Positions 54,492-62,838 of a DNA stretch of 64,000 nt are shown in pieces. Below the pieces are notes generated by a model that made no database searches, was not told the DNA's origin, and saw only the letters and a program-made list of their open reading frames with translations. The stretch is from NCBI RefSeq assembly GCF_000741525.1, contig NZ_JGYP01000002.1, positions 806,001-870,000 of the forward strand. Reading direction: 5' to 3'. The DNA comes from Bifidobacterium bohemicum DSM 22767. Lineage in GTDB: Bacteria > Actinomycetota > Actinomycetes > Actinomycetales > Bifidobacteriaceae. The translations under genes and the position numbers were made by a program. Position 1 is the stretch's first letter, and each line of letters opens with the position of its first letter.

Positions 54492-57462
54492 CGGCGCCTT
54501 GGGACCTGTTTCCTCCTTGGCGATCTCTCAATACGCCAAGGCCGTTTCCTGCTTGTTCTCGCACGACCGATGGCCGTCCTGCCCAGAAGGATGGCCCGAC
54601 ATAAGCACTCTTGACCGCAACGAAGGCCGGATTCGCACCATGTTCGCGAAACTCGGCAGCACCGTGGCCGCCGACGGCTCACCCAGACGGGTGAACAGGG
54701 ACACCCTGAACCACATCATCGACGTCACCGCCAAGGAATTGGGGTTGGACGACGCGGCCTTACGCCGATCCCCCGTCCATGATGAAAAAGCCATGAGCAT
54801 CGTTGACAAGGACTCCGTCAGTTGCCGGTTGATCACCGGTGACAAAGGCAGCGAACCTTCTCTTATGGATTCATTCTATCTTTACGATTTGGAAAACCTG
54901 CACGGCATCAAGCTAAGGGAACCCGAGACGGCCGGCCATGACGCAGAGGCGTTTTCGGAGCCGCTGAAACGGTATCTTTCCGCGGCTCACCCCGAACGCT
55001 TCGACTTGTCGGAAGACCCTGAGGGCGCCGCACTTGATGAGCTGACCCGTCCCGATCGCACACCCGGCGGCCGCTGGCCGAGCAAAACGGACCAGTTCCA
55101 ATCCGCGGCCCAGCAATTGGCGGTCAACCAGATAACGGCGACGACGGAAACAGGAAAAGGTGATTGTCTGATGGGAGTCAACGGCCCTCCCGGAACAGGC
55201 AAAACGACCCTGCTCAAGGATGTCATCGCAGAAATCATCGTCGCGCGCGCCAGACAACTGGTCCGCTTTAACCGCCCTGAGGATATATTCAAGGACAACG
55301 TCACCGAAGGGTCCTTGAATTACTGGACGCTGAAACCGGCGGTAACCGGATACGAAATCGTGGTCGCCTCCAATAACAACAAAGCCGTGGAGAACATCAG
55401 TCAGGACCTGCCACTGACCCAATCGATAGCAGCCGAATGGCAGGCTTGGATTGACAATGCGTACGGAAAGGAGTCCGAGGATTACGCATTCCGCCAATTC
55501 GCCGAAACGCTCCTGGAATCCGATGACGATAAGGGGTCAGCCGCCGACAAGACAACCGACGGTTCGTCTTCGGCATGGGCCCTTCTGGCCGCAACCTTGG
55601 GCAACACGAGCAACAAGAGCAAGTTCATCGGCCCGTTCGAATCGCATTTCATCAAAGAGCACCTATCGGAAACGGGACACCAATCAGCGCACGGCAGTTG
55701 GATCACAGCCAAAAAGGCGTTCGAATCCGCGTCGCGCAAGGAGGCCGAACTTCGCAAACAGCGGGAGGAGGCTTTCAAGAGGGATCATGACCCCTCTGAT
55801 TTGCTGCGCGAGGAACAGCTGCTCGAAAACCGCTTGGCACAAGTCCGGACATTACTGCGAGACAGGAATCGCGAATTGGACGTCAACCGGGGACAAGCCC
55901 AAAACCTGCAGAACCGATTCAACGAAAGCTGCTACAGAGCCAACACCGCCATCAGCGCATCGCAGGAGGCCGACGCCGCCTATACGGCGCATCAGCAGTA
56001 CTGGTCAACGCACTTTCTTAGGTCGATCATTCATTTCAGGGAACGCGACAAAGAGGAAAAAGAAAAATACATAGCCCGGGAGCAGGCTCGGTCCAGGACG
56101 CAAAGCCTATGCAATATAGCAAATGCCGAACAACGCGCCTTGGCGGATCTGCAAACGACGATAGTCGCGCAAACGGCGGAGAAGTCAAATCTGTCATACA
56201 ATGAACGGGACCTCTCCGGACAGCTGGATGAAGTCAAAGCGAAGCTCGAGGACTATCGGAACCGTCCCAAACATGCATCCTCAATGAGCGACGAGCGCAT
56301 CGCCTGGATGGACGAAGAATGGAACGCCGCCAGAACCGAGCTGTTCATCGCTGCCCTGCGCCTCCACCAGCAATTGGTGATAGGCGCCGCCGGCCAATTC
56401 CGCGAGAACCTGACACTCGCCTCCAAAGTGATACAGCGGCCAAGCCGTTTCAAGGAACAGGCACGACTGGCCGCTTGGCAATCACTGTTTTTAGTGGTTC
56501 CGGTAATCTCGTCGTCATTCGCTTCGATATCCAGAATGTTCGGGGGGCTAGGCAAGGAAAGCCTCGGATGGGCGATCATCGATGAAGCCGGCCAGGCAAC
56601 GCCTCAATCCGCCGCAGGACTGCTGCAGCGAGTCCGACATGCCGTGGCGGTGGGCGACCCCATGCAGCTCGAACCGATCGACACCCTTCCCAACCAGATG
56701 CGTGAGCTGCTGGCCAAAACCCACAATATCCAGATGGGGCTCGAATCACGCAACGTGCAGGAAATGGTGGACCATCAGACACGATACGGTCTGCAAGCCG
56801 GGCAATGGCTGGGAATGCCGCTGGTGGTGCACCGCAGATGCGACGAGCCGATGTTCTCGATCTGCAACGACATGGCCTATTCCGGACGCATGGTTCGAGC
56901 AGGATCCGAGCACACGCCTTGCCTGTATGCCGAAGGGGCCAAAAAATCGATTGAGATACCCCCGTCCCGTTGGTACGACGTCCCCGCAAAATCCGATAAG
57001 GTAAGCCTCGATAAATGGCGCCCCGCAGAAGGACATGAACTGTATACGAGGCTCAAGGACCTTATTGAAGGCGGCATCGCACCTGAGCAGATACTGGTGA
57101 TAGCACCATTCAGAGTCGTGGCCAACAGGGTTCGGGACATCTTCAGGTCCGTCCTCAAGGAATCGGGCCGTTACAGCGACGGCAAGGCGGCCGAAATCGT
57201 CGCGAACCAGGCCGGGACAGTACATACCTGCCAGGGGCGTGAAGCCGACGTGGTGTTCCTTGTGATGGGCAGCGCACCCGGTGATGCGGGTTGCGGCTCC
57301 CGAAACTGGGTCAACTTCAGTCCGAATATGCTCAATGTCGCGGTTTCACGCGCCAAACGACGCCTCTATGTCATCGGAGACATCAACGATTGGAAACAAG
57401 GCAAATACTCGGGGCAGATCGCCGACGTTCTACCGGTATACAGCGCACCCCCCACCCGGTAG
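54484..57462 (+). CDS. UPF1/DNA2-like SF1 helicase, ATPase part of the split protein
   Basis: A 992-residue superfamily 1 helicase. Walker A GPPGTGKT is at 234-241, motif Ia-like IVVASNNNKAVENI near 300, Walker B IIDEAGQATPQSA near 700, motif III VAVGDPMQLEP, motif V GTVHTCQGREADVVF and motif VI NVAVSRAKRRLYVIGD near 960. A charged insertion of about 200 residues (roughly 410-610) with long heptad-like stretches probably forms a coiled coil between motifs I and II. Such enzymes unwind DNA or RNA; family members occur in repair and in some phage-defence settings, but nothing here fixes the role. GTG at 54484 is the first start in frame, just after a TGA at 54466, and has no good ribosome-binding site, which supports the split-gene view. 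A hairpin follows. Confidence 0.85.
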   Translation: MIDGALGPVSSLAISQYAKAVSCLFSHDRWPSCPEGWPDISTLDRNEGRIRTMFAKLGSTVAADGSPRRVNRDTLNHIIDVTAKELGLDDAALRRSPVHDEKAMSIVDKDSVSCRLITGDKGSEPSLMDSFYLYDLENLHGIKLREPETAGHDAEAFSEPLKRYLSAAHPERFDLSEDPEGAALDELTRPDRTPGGRWPSKTDQFQSAAQQLAVNQITATTETGKGDCLMGVNGPPGTGKTTLLKDVIAEIIVARARQLVRFNRPEDIFKDNVTEGSLNYWTLKPAVTGYEIVVASNNNKAVENISQDLPLTQSIAAEWQAWIDNAYGKESEDYAFRQFAETLLESDDDKGSAADKTTDGSSSAWALLAATLGNTSNKSKFIGPFESHFIKEHLSETGHQSAHGSWITAKKAFESASRKEAELRKQREEAFKRDHDPSDLLREEQLLENRLAQVRTLLRDRNRELDVNRGQAQNLQNRFNESCYRANTAISASQEADAAYTAHQQYWSTHFLRSIIHFRERDKEEKEKYIAREQARSRTQSLCNIANAEQRALADLQTTIVAQTAEKSNLSYNERDLSGQLDEVKAKLEDYRNRPKHASSMSDERIAWMDEEWNAARTELFIAALRLHQQLVIGAAGQFRENLTLASKVIQRPSRFKEQARLAAWQSLFLVVPVISSSFASISRMFGGLGKESLGWAIIDEAGQATPQSAAGLLQRVRHAVAVGDPMQLEPIDTLPNQMRELLAKTHNIQMGLESRNVQEMVDHQTRYGLQAGQWLGMPLVVHRRCDEPMFSICNDMAYSGRMVRAGSEHTPCLYAEGAKKSIEIPPSRWYDVPAKSDKVSLDKWRPAEGHELYTRLKDLIEGGIAPEQILVIAPFRVVANRVRDIFRSVLKESGRYSDGKAAEIVANQAGTVHTCQGREADVVFLVMGSAPGDAGCGSRNWVNFSPNMLNVAVSRAKRRLYVIGDINDWKQGKYSGQIADVLPVYSAPPTR

Positions 57463-57471
57463 TTCGGGTAC

Positions 57472-57504
57472 TTTCGGCCGGTTGCACGCCACAACCGGCC
57501 GAAA
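57472..57504 (+). terminator. Perfect hairpin after the helicase
   Basis: TTTCGGCCGGTTG (57472-57484) pairs fully with 57492-57504 around a 7-nt loop, starting 9 nt after the stop codon. There is no T-run, so termination may be weak. Confidence 0.6.
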
Positions 57505-57715
57505 TACGGCATAAAAGCGGACGCCTCGACCCACTGGATACGCACACCGACAAACGAAACGTCTCAATGACAGTACAAGGTTTCACTGAGTCGACTTTCA
57601 TGGCATCGTGCCGAATTCAAACAACGGCCTGCCTGCAGTTGCCTCACGTAGCTCCGACGCCCCTGAGCGTCCATGCCTGGCCGTCGAGGACCGTGGCGGC
57701 ACCCACGCTGCGAAA

Positions 57716-58087
57716 CTATTTCATAAGAATCGGGAAGCCGCCCGTCAACACGAATCCAAGAACGACCACGACTACGATAAGTACGATAGGCAGCCAGGCA
57801 TCCACGGCCAGCACGGCATCCCTCTTCTTTCTGGCGAAGCCCATCTCAACCAAACCAATCGCAACAAGCGCCAGCACGATCTTGACGATCAACAGCACCG
57901 GATGCCGCAACGGTCCATGCATCAGGGACATCACCGCCATCACAACGCCGCTGAGAATAATGAGCACGTAGCAGACACGCGCGATCATGACACAGATTTT
58001 GGCGCCTTTCTCAGGCCCAAACAACCCTACGGCCACCGCAACGACCAATGCCACACCGACAATCAGATGCATCCAAGACCAAACCAC
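57716..58087 (-). CDS. YisL/DUF1516 family membrane protein
   Basis: A 123-residue protein with four hydrophobic helices. VVWSWMHLIVGVALVVA, AKICVMIARVCYVLIILSGV, LIVKIVLALVAIGLVEMGFA and a last helix VLIVVVVVLGFVLTGG fit the small YisL (DUF1516) family of Gram-positive membrane proteins of unknown function. GTG at 58087 is taken as the start because AGGGAG lies 6 nt upstream; an ATG seven codons earlier has no such site. It is divergent from the LacI gene, and the shared spacer contains a TATATAA element (58134-58140) and an AAACCGTTTC sequence (58121-58130) that resembles the operators at 59444-59477. Confidence 0.8.
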   Translation of the reverse strand: MVWSWMHLIVGVALVVAVAVGLFGPEKGAKICVMIARVCYVLIILSGVVMAVMSLMHGPLRHPVLLIVKIVLALVAIGLVEMGFARKKRDAVLAVDAWLPIVLIVVVVVLGFVLTGGFPILMK

Positions 58088-58223
58088 AATGCGCTCCCTC
58101 ACAATCATTGTGTATACAACAAACCGTTTCCAGTATATAACTCGTCGACCTCATTATCGGCATCTCTCGTTGTCGGCGTATTCTTGACTCTGACCGCGGT
58201 GCATACGCTCGTGAGCGATGAAC

Positions 58224-58231
58224 GGGGGGGG
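58224..58231. repeat. G8 homopolymer upstream of the LacI gene
   Basis: Eight G residues lie 30 nt before the regulator's ATG, between the likely promoter and the start codon. Confidence 0.7.
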
Positions 58232-58261
58232 TCATCTCGCGCTCGGAGTATATACATAGGA

Positions 58262-59341
58262 ATGACCACCATCAAGGAAGTAGCCGAAAAGGCCGGAGCA
58301 TCGGTCACCGCCGTCTCCCTGTCCCTCAACCATCGGGAGAACGGCCATGTGAAGAAGGAGGTCGCCCAGCGCATTCGCCGAACCGCGAAGGAACTGGGGT
58401 ACCGCCCCAATCCGCTGGCGCGCTCGCTGAGGACCAGCAGGACGCGCACCATCGGCTTCATCAGCGAGGAGATCGCCACCACTCCATACGCCGGCAAGAT
58501 GATTCTCGGAGCGCAGGACGCCGCCAGTGAGCTGGGCTACATGATGCTGTTGGTCAACACCGACGGGAAGGGCAAGGAGACCGACGAGATCGCCGCCCTC
58601 AAGCGCTATGGGACCGACGGTTTCCTGTACGCCAAAATGTACGACAGGATATCGTCGGTGCCCGAAGACCTGACCGGATGCCCCACGGTATTGCTCGACG
58701 CAACGGACGGCCGCGGCAAAGACGGCGTACCCTTCATCGTTCCGGACGAAGTGGCCATCGGGTATGACGCGACGATGTATTTGATCCGCGCAGGTTGCAG
58801 GCGCATCGCCTACGTGGGCTGCTCCGAGCCCCTGATCGCGGAGCCCCTGCGTCGCAAAGGATACGTAAACGCACTAAAGGATGCGGGGCTCGAGCACGAC
58901 CCGTCGCTGTCGATCCAGGTGCTCAACAACCGACCGGCCCTGAAGGCCGTCGAGCGCCTGTTCGACGATGCGCGCCCCGACGCATTCTTCTGTTTCAACG
59001 ACGCGCGCGCCTGGTATGTTTACGAAGCGGCCGCACGTCGGGGACTGACCGTCGGTCAAGACATTTCCGTGGTCGGAGTGGACAACAGCCGCATCATTTC
59101 CGAAACCTTCGACCCACGACCCACCACCATCGAACTTCCGCATTATGAAATGGGGTATTGGGGCGCGCGCAAGCTGATCTCTATCATCGAGGGGCATCCG
59201 TTGAAACCCGCCGACACCACGAACACTCTTGCCGAAATGCCCCCGCTTGACGCCCCCTGCCCGGTGCGCATCCACTGCTCCATCGTTGAACGCGGTTCGG
59301 TCACGAAAAGGAAGAACGGCGGCACGGTCCACGAGGCGTAG
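58262..59341 (+). CDS. LacI-family repressor, probably of sucrose/fructoside use
   Basis: A 359-residue regulator with N-terminal helix-turn-helix TTIKEVAEKAGASVTAVSLS and hinge ELGYRPNPLARSLRTSRTRT, then a periplasmic-binding-protein-like sensor domain (IGFISEEIATTPYAGKMI; DAFFCFNDARAWYVY; ISVVGVDNSR; TTIELPHYEMGYWGARKL). The frame continues upstream to 57608, but the family start is the ATG at 58262, with ATAGGA just before it. The next genes encode a disaccharide symporter and a GH32 fructosidase, and the intervening promoter has two operator-like sites, so this is very likely their repressor, released by sucrose or a product. A tail of about 20 residues beyond the fold is polar. Confidence 0.93.
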   Translation: MTTIKEVAEKAGASVTAVSLSLNHRENGHVKKEVAQRIRRTAKELGYRPNPLARSLRTSRTRTIGFISEEIATTPYAGKMILGAQDAASELGYMMLLVNTDGKGKETDEIAALKRYGTDGFLYAKMYDRISSVPEDLTGCPTVLLDATDGRGKDGVPFIVPDEVAIGYDATMYLIRAGCRRIAYVGCSEPLIAEPLRRKGYVNALKDAGLEHDPSLSIQVLNNRPALKAVERLFDDARPDAFFCFNDARAWYVYEAAARRGLTVGQDISVVGVDNSRIISETFDPRPTTIELPHYEMGYWGARKLISIIEGHPLKPADTTNTLAEMPPLDAPCPVRIHCSIVERGSVTKRKNGGTVHEA

Positions 59342-59443
59342 GCTCGTCCCGCACACGCGCAAGCCGCTACACTTTTTCCCTCACCATCCCCTCGAATTCG
59401 CCGGTTCCGGTTTACTCGGCCTAGCGAGGATGCACGAAACGCC

Positions 59444-59488
59444 GGAATCGATTTACAAGTTGACGTGAAACGATTCCTGTAATATATT
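59444..59488 (+). promoter_or_regulatory. Sucrose operon promoter with two LacI-type operators
   Basis: -35 TTGACG (59460-59465) and -10 TATATT (59483-59488) are 17 nt apart. GAAACGATTC lies within the spacer, inside GTGAAACGATTCC (59465-59477). GGAATCGATTTACA (59444-59457) directly upstream of the -35 reads like the first site in reverse orientation. Binding at both would block the polymerase; the regulator at 58262 is the obvious candidate. Confidence 0.7.
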
Positions 59489-59591
59489 TCTTACCAAGGT
59501 TCCTGATTCGGGCGATGCCGCAAAATCAACAGGAACCGTAGTCGAAATGATGCCGCGCGGCAGCGGCACCACCGAGAGAAAGCTGGCTATA

Positions 59592-60923
59592 ATGGCGATT
59601 TCAGGCGCCAAGACATATCGGAATCCTTCGTATCTGCAAAGCTCGACCGGTATCTTCATGTTCTTCTGCTCATGGGGAATCTGGTGGTCCTTCTTCTCGA
59701 TCTGGCTCACCAGCCCCGCGCCGAAAGGTCTGGGGATGACGGCCGCGCAACAAGGCCAGATCTATTCCATCAATTCCCTTGCCACCCTGTTCATTATGTT
59801 CTTCTACGGCCTCATCCAGGACAACCTCGGCATCAAACGCCGTCTGGTGATCGTGGTCTCATGCATCGCCGCATGCGTTGGTCCCTTCGCACAGTTCATC
59901 TACAAGCCGCTGCTGCTGGCCGGCGGCACGACCAAATTCATCGGAGTTCTGGTCGGCTCGATCGTGCTGTCCGCCGGTTTCATGGCCGGCTGCTCGCTTG
60001 TCGAGGCGCTCACCGAACGCTATAGCCGTCACTTCGGATTCGAGTATGGCCAATCCCGCGCATGGGGCTCCTTCGGCTATGCCGTCGTCGCTCTGATTGC
60101 CGGACCGCTGTTCAACATCGACATGCGCTGGAACTTCTGGCTCGGCTCCCTGTTCGGCATCGGCATGCTGTGCGTCTATCTGTTCTGGCGTCCGGCCGAG
60201 CAGAAGGAGGAGCTGAACAAGGAGGCCGACCCGAACGCGCCACGCACCAACCCGACGACCAAGGAGATGATCGCCGTGCTCGGCATGGGGTCGCTCTGGG
60301 CGTTGATCATCTTCATGCTTTTCACGAACACGTTCTACACGGTCTTCGACCAGCAGATGTTCCCGAGCTATTACAAGAGCCTCTTCGCCACTCCCGCCCA
60401 AGGCGCAGAATGGTATTCCATCCTCAACGCGGCCGAAGTGTTCTGCGAATCGGCGATGATGGGCATCGTCCCGATCATCATGGACCACATCGGGGTGCGC
60501 AACGCCTTGCTGCTCGGTGCCGTGACCATGTTTCTGCGCATCGGCCTGTGCGGCGTCTTCCACGACCCGGTGACGATCTCCGTGGTCAAGATGTTCCATG
60601 CCATCGAGACCCCACTCTTCTGCCTGCCGGCATTCCGTTACTTCACACTGCATTATGATACGAAGCTTTCTGCCACGCTGTACATGGTCGGCTTCCAGAT
60701 CGCCTCGCAGGTCGGGCAGGTGATCATGTCCACACCGCTGGGCATGCTGCGCGACAGCCTCGGCCCACGCAAGACCTTCTTCACTATCTCCGGCATCGTG
60801 CTTCTTGCACTGGTCTACGGGTTCTTCGTCATCAAGAAGGACGACCAGCAGGTAGGAGGCGACCCGTTCATACGAGTCAAGGACCGGAAGGCCGGAGCCA
60901 CGCAAGCCCAGGTCTCGGCCTGA
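59592..60923 (+). CDS. Oligosaccharide:H+ symporter (sucrose permease type)
   Basis: A 443-residue major facilitator protein of the OHS/LacY branch. It starts TYRNPSYLQSSTGIFMFFCS, typical of this group, followed by GIWWSFFSIWLTS, the SRHFGFEYGQSRAWGSFGYA segment (LacY-like YGRARMWGSxG) and HAIETPLFCLPAFRYF in the second half. About 12 membrane segments and a central charged loop (EQKEELNKEADPNAPRTN) are visible. ATG 59592 begins at the family start; an upstream ATG at 59547 would add 15 polar residues. Located between a LacI regulator and a GH32 enzyme, it most likely imports sucrose, possibly short fructo-oligosaccharides, by proton symport. Confidence 0.92.
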   Translation: MAISGAKTYRNPSYLQSSTGIFMFFCSWGIWWSFFSIWLTSPAPKGLGMTAAQQGQIYSINSLATLFIMFFYGLIQDNLGIKRRLVIVVSCIAACVGPFAQFIYKPLLLAGGTTKFIGVLVGSIVLSAGFMAGCSLVEALTERYSRHFGFEYGQSRAWGSFGYAVVALIAGPLFNIDMRWNFWLGSLFGIGMLCVYLFWRPAEQKEELNKEADPNAPRTNPTTKEMIAVLGMGSLWALIIFMLFTNTFYTVFDQQMFPSYYKSLFATPAQGAEWYSILNAAEVFCESAMMGIVPIIMDHIGVRNALLLGAVTMFLRIGLCGVFHDPVTISVVKMFHAIETPLFCLPAFRYFTLHYDTKLSATLYMVGFQIASQVGQVIMSTPLGMLRDSLGPRKTFFTISGIVLLALVYGFFVIKKDDQQVGGDPFIRVKDRKAGATQAQVSA

Positions 60924-60964
60924 CGGCGCCCGTTCCGTAATCATCCCAAGGAAGGCAATCAACG

Positions 60965-62509
60965 ATGACCACATATCCCGTCTACTCCCCGATCCGCAAC
61001 CACGCCGAAGAACTGGCCAAGGCGGAAGCCGGGGTCGATCAGCTCGACCTTGAACGCGTGGACCGCTGGTACCCCAAGTTCCACATCGCCTCCAACGGCG
61101 GCTGGATCAACGACCCGAACGGACTGTGCCGCTATAAGGGCCGCTGGCATGTCTATTATCAGCTGCATCCCTACGGAACGCAGTGGGGACCGATGCATTG
61201 GGGTCATGTCTCCAGCGCCGACATGGTCTCCTGGCGCCGCGACCCGATCGCGATGGCGCCCAGCCTCGAAGAGGACAAGGACGGCGTCTTCTCCGGCTCG
61301 GCCGTGGTGGACGACCAAGGCAAACTCAGGTTCTATTACACCGGCCACCGCTGGAACAACGGCAGAAACGACGCCGATGGGCAGTGGCAGGTGCAGATGC
61401 TCGCGGACGCGATCGACGACGACGCGATCAAACTCGAAAAACGCGGTATGGTCATCGACTGCCCGCGCGAGAAGGTCGATTCGCACTTCCGCGATCCGAA
61501 GGTATGGAAGCAGGATGGCGTCTGGCACCTCATCCACGGCGTCTCCACGGCCGACCACCGAGGCCAGATCTGGGACTACACCTCCAAGGACATGGTCAAC
61601 TGGACGTTCCAGAACGTCCTGTTCGACGATCCCAACCCGGATGTCTTCATGCTCGAATGCCCCGATTTCTTCCCTCTGAAGGACAAGAACGGGGACACCA
61701 AGTGGGTCATCGTCTTTTCCGCGATGGGCTCGAAGGCCAAGGGCTACATGAACCGCAACGAGAACAATGCCGGCTACATGATCGGCACTTGGAAGCCCGG
61801 GGAGGCGTTCAAACCCGAAACCGAGTTCCGCCTCTTGGACTGCGGCGCCAACTACTACGCCCCGCAGTCGTTCGAGGCCGACGGCCGCCGCATCATGTAC
61901 GGCTGGATGAGCCCGTTTTCCGAGAACGCTCCGATGCAATCCGACGGCTGGTGCGGCCAGATGACCCTGCCTCGCGAATGCTACCTCGGTGAGGATGACG
62001 ACCTGCACACCGTTCCGGTGCCGGAAATCGACAAGCTGCGCATCAACACGTTCGAGCACGTCGCCCGCCCCATCGAGGCCAACGAGGAGACCCTGATCGA
62101 TGAGGACGCCGAAGCCGTGGAAATCGAGCTAAACATCGATTTGAAGGACACCACCGCCGAGCGCGCCGGGCTGAAGGTCCATGCCACGCCGGACGGTTCC
62201 TGCACCTATGTGGCCTACGACGCGCAGGCCGCCACCGTCGTGGTCGACCGTCTGGCGGCGGCACGCGGTGACCGCGGCTATCGCGCCGCCAGGCTGACCG
62301 ACGAGGAGCTGTCCGCCGACGAGTTGAAACTGCGCGTCTACGTCGATCGCGGCTCCGTCGAGGTCTACGTCAACGACGGTCGGCACGTGCTGAGCTCCTA
62401 CAGCTACCCGTCCGAAGGAAAGCGCGCCGTAAAGCTTTCCGCAGAATCGGGCGTACTCGCCGTCAACAAGCTCACCCTGCACGACATGAAGAGCATCGGG
62501 CTCGAATAA
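60965..62509 (+). CDS. GH32 beta-fructofuranosidase (sucrose hydrolase)
   Basis: A 514-residue intracellular glycoside hydrolase. The catalytic triad motifs of family 32 are present: nucleophile Asp50 in WINDPNG, the transition-state Asp177 in FRDPKVW, and the acid/base Glu231 in ECPDFF. Other family blocks are YYQLHPYGTQWGPMHWGH, FSGSAVVDD and YAPQSFEADGRRIMYGWM. A C-terminal beta-sandwich (about 380-514) ends with VYVNDGRHVLSSYSYP. No signal peptide is present, so it acts on imported substrate, releasing fructose from sucrose or short fructans. AAGGAAGG stands about 10 nt before the ATG. It lies 41 nt downstream of the symporter and should be cotranscribed from the promoter at 59460. Confidence 0.96.
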   Translation: MTTYPVYSPIRNHAEELAKAEAGVDQLDLERVDRWYPKFHIASNGGWINDPNGLCRYKGRWHVYYQLHPYGTQWGPMHWGHVSSADMVSWRRDPIAMAPSLEEDKDGVFSGSAVVDDQGKLRFYYTGHRWNNGRNDADGQWQVQMLADAIDDDAIKLEKRGMVIDCPREKVDSHFRDPKVWKQDGVWHLIHGVSTADHRGQIWDYTSKDMVNWTFQNVLFDDPNPDVFMLECPDFFPLKDKNGDTKWVIVFSAMGSKAKGYMNRNENNAGYMIGTWKPGEAFKPETEFRLLDCGANYYAPQSFEADGRRIMYGWMSPFSENAPMQSDGWCGQMTLPRECYLGEDDDLHTVPVPEIDKLRINTFEHVARPIEANEETLIDEDAEAVEIELNIDLKDTTAERAGLKVHATPDGSCTYVAYDAQAATVVVDRLAAARGDRGYRAARLTDEELSADELKLRVYVDRGSVEVYVNDGRHVLSSYSYPSEGKRAVKLSAESGVLAVNKLTLHDMKSIGLE

Positions 62510-62527
62510 TCCGGCAGGTTTATTTAT

Positions 62528-62564
62528 GCGGGTCCTGATGGCCGGTCGCGCCATTCGGACCCGC
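62528..62564 (+). terminator. Hairpin after the fructosidase gene
   Basis: GCGGGTCC (62528-62535) pairs with GGACCCGC (62557-62564), with further pairing of ATGGC/GCCAT inside. Only TTGC follows, so termination strength is uncertain. Confidence 0.55.
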
Positions 62565-62770
62565 TTGCATGGGCAGGTATTCCGATCGGGCAACCCGAAA
62601 GGCATAACCATACCGAACGGGAAATGCCCCTGACAATCATGTCATGAGACACTCTTATCAGAAAAACCGCTTACATGAACTCGGTGATGGAGGCTTCCCC
62701 TTCATCGAACCTTTTGGACAATCCCGCCAGCAGTGACGACAACGGATCAGGCCGGGCACAACGACCGGTC

Positions 62771-62814
62771 AAAACATAAACGGGGCGGATCGCACAGACT
62801 GCGAATCCGCCCCG
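62771..62814 (-). terminator. Terminator of the MHS transporter gene
   Basis: On the minus strand CGGGGCGGATTCGCA (62814-62800) pairs with 62794-62781, with one bulged base, and TTTATGTTTT follows. The rest of the gap 62565-62770 holds nothing recognised. Confidence 0.8.
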
Positions 62815-62838
62815 CCGAACATGGGGTTCATGGTTCAC

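Noticed and set aside
53658..58087. Candidate defence island around the helicase
   Set aside because: No restriction-modification, nuclease, toxin-antitoxin or other defence gene is beside it; the helicase alone is not enough to call a defence system.
57608..58261. Upstream extension of the LacI frame
   Set aside because: The helix-turn-helix starts exactly at the ATG at 58262; the extension is antisense to the YisL gene.
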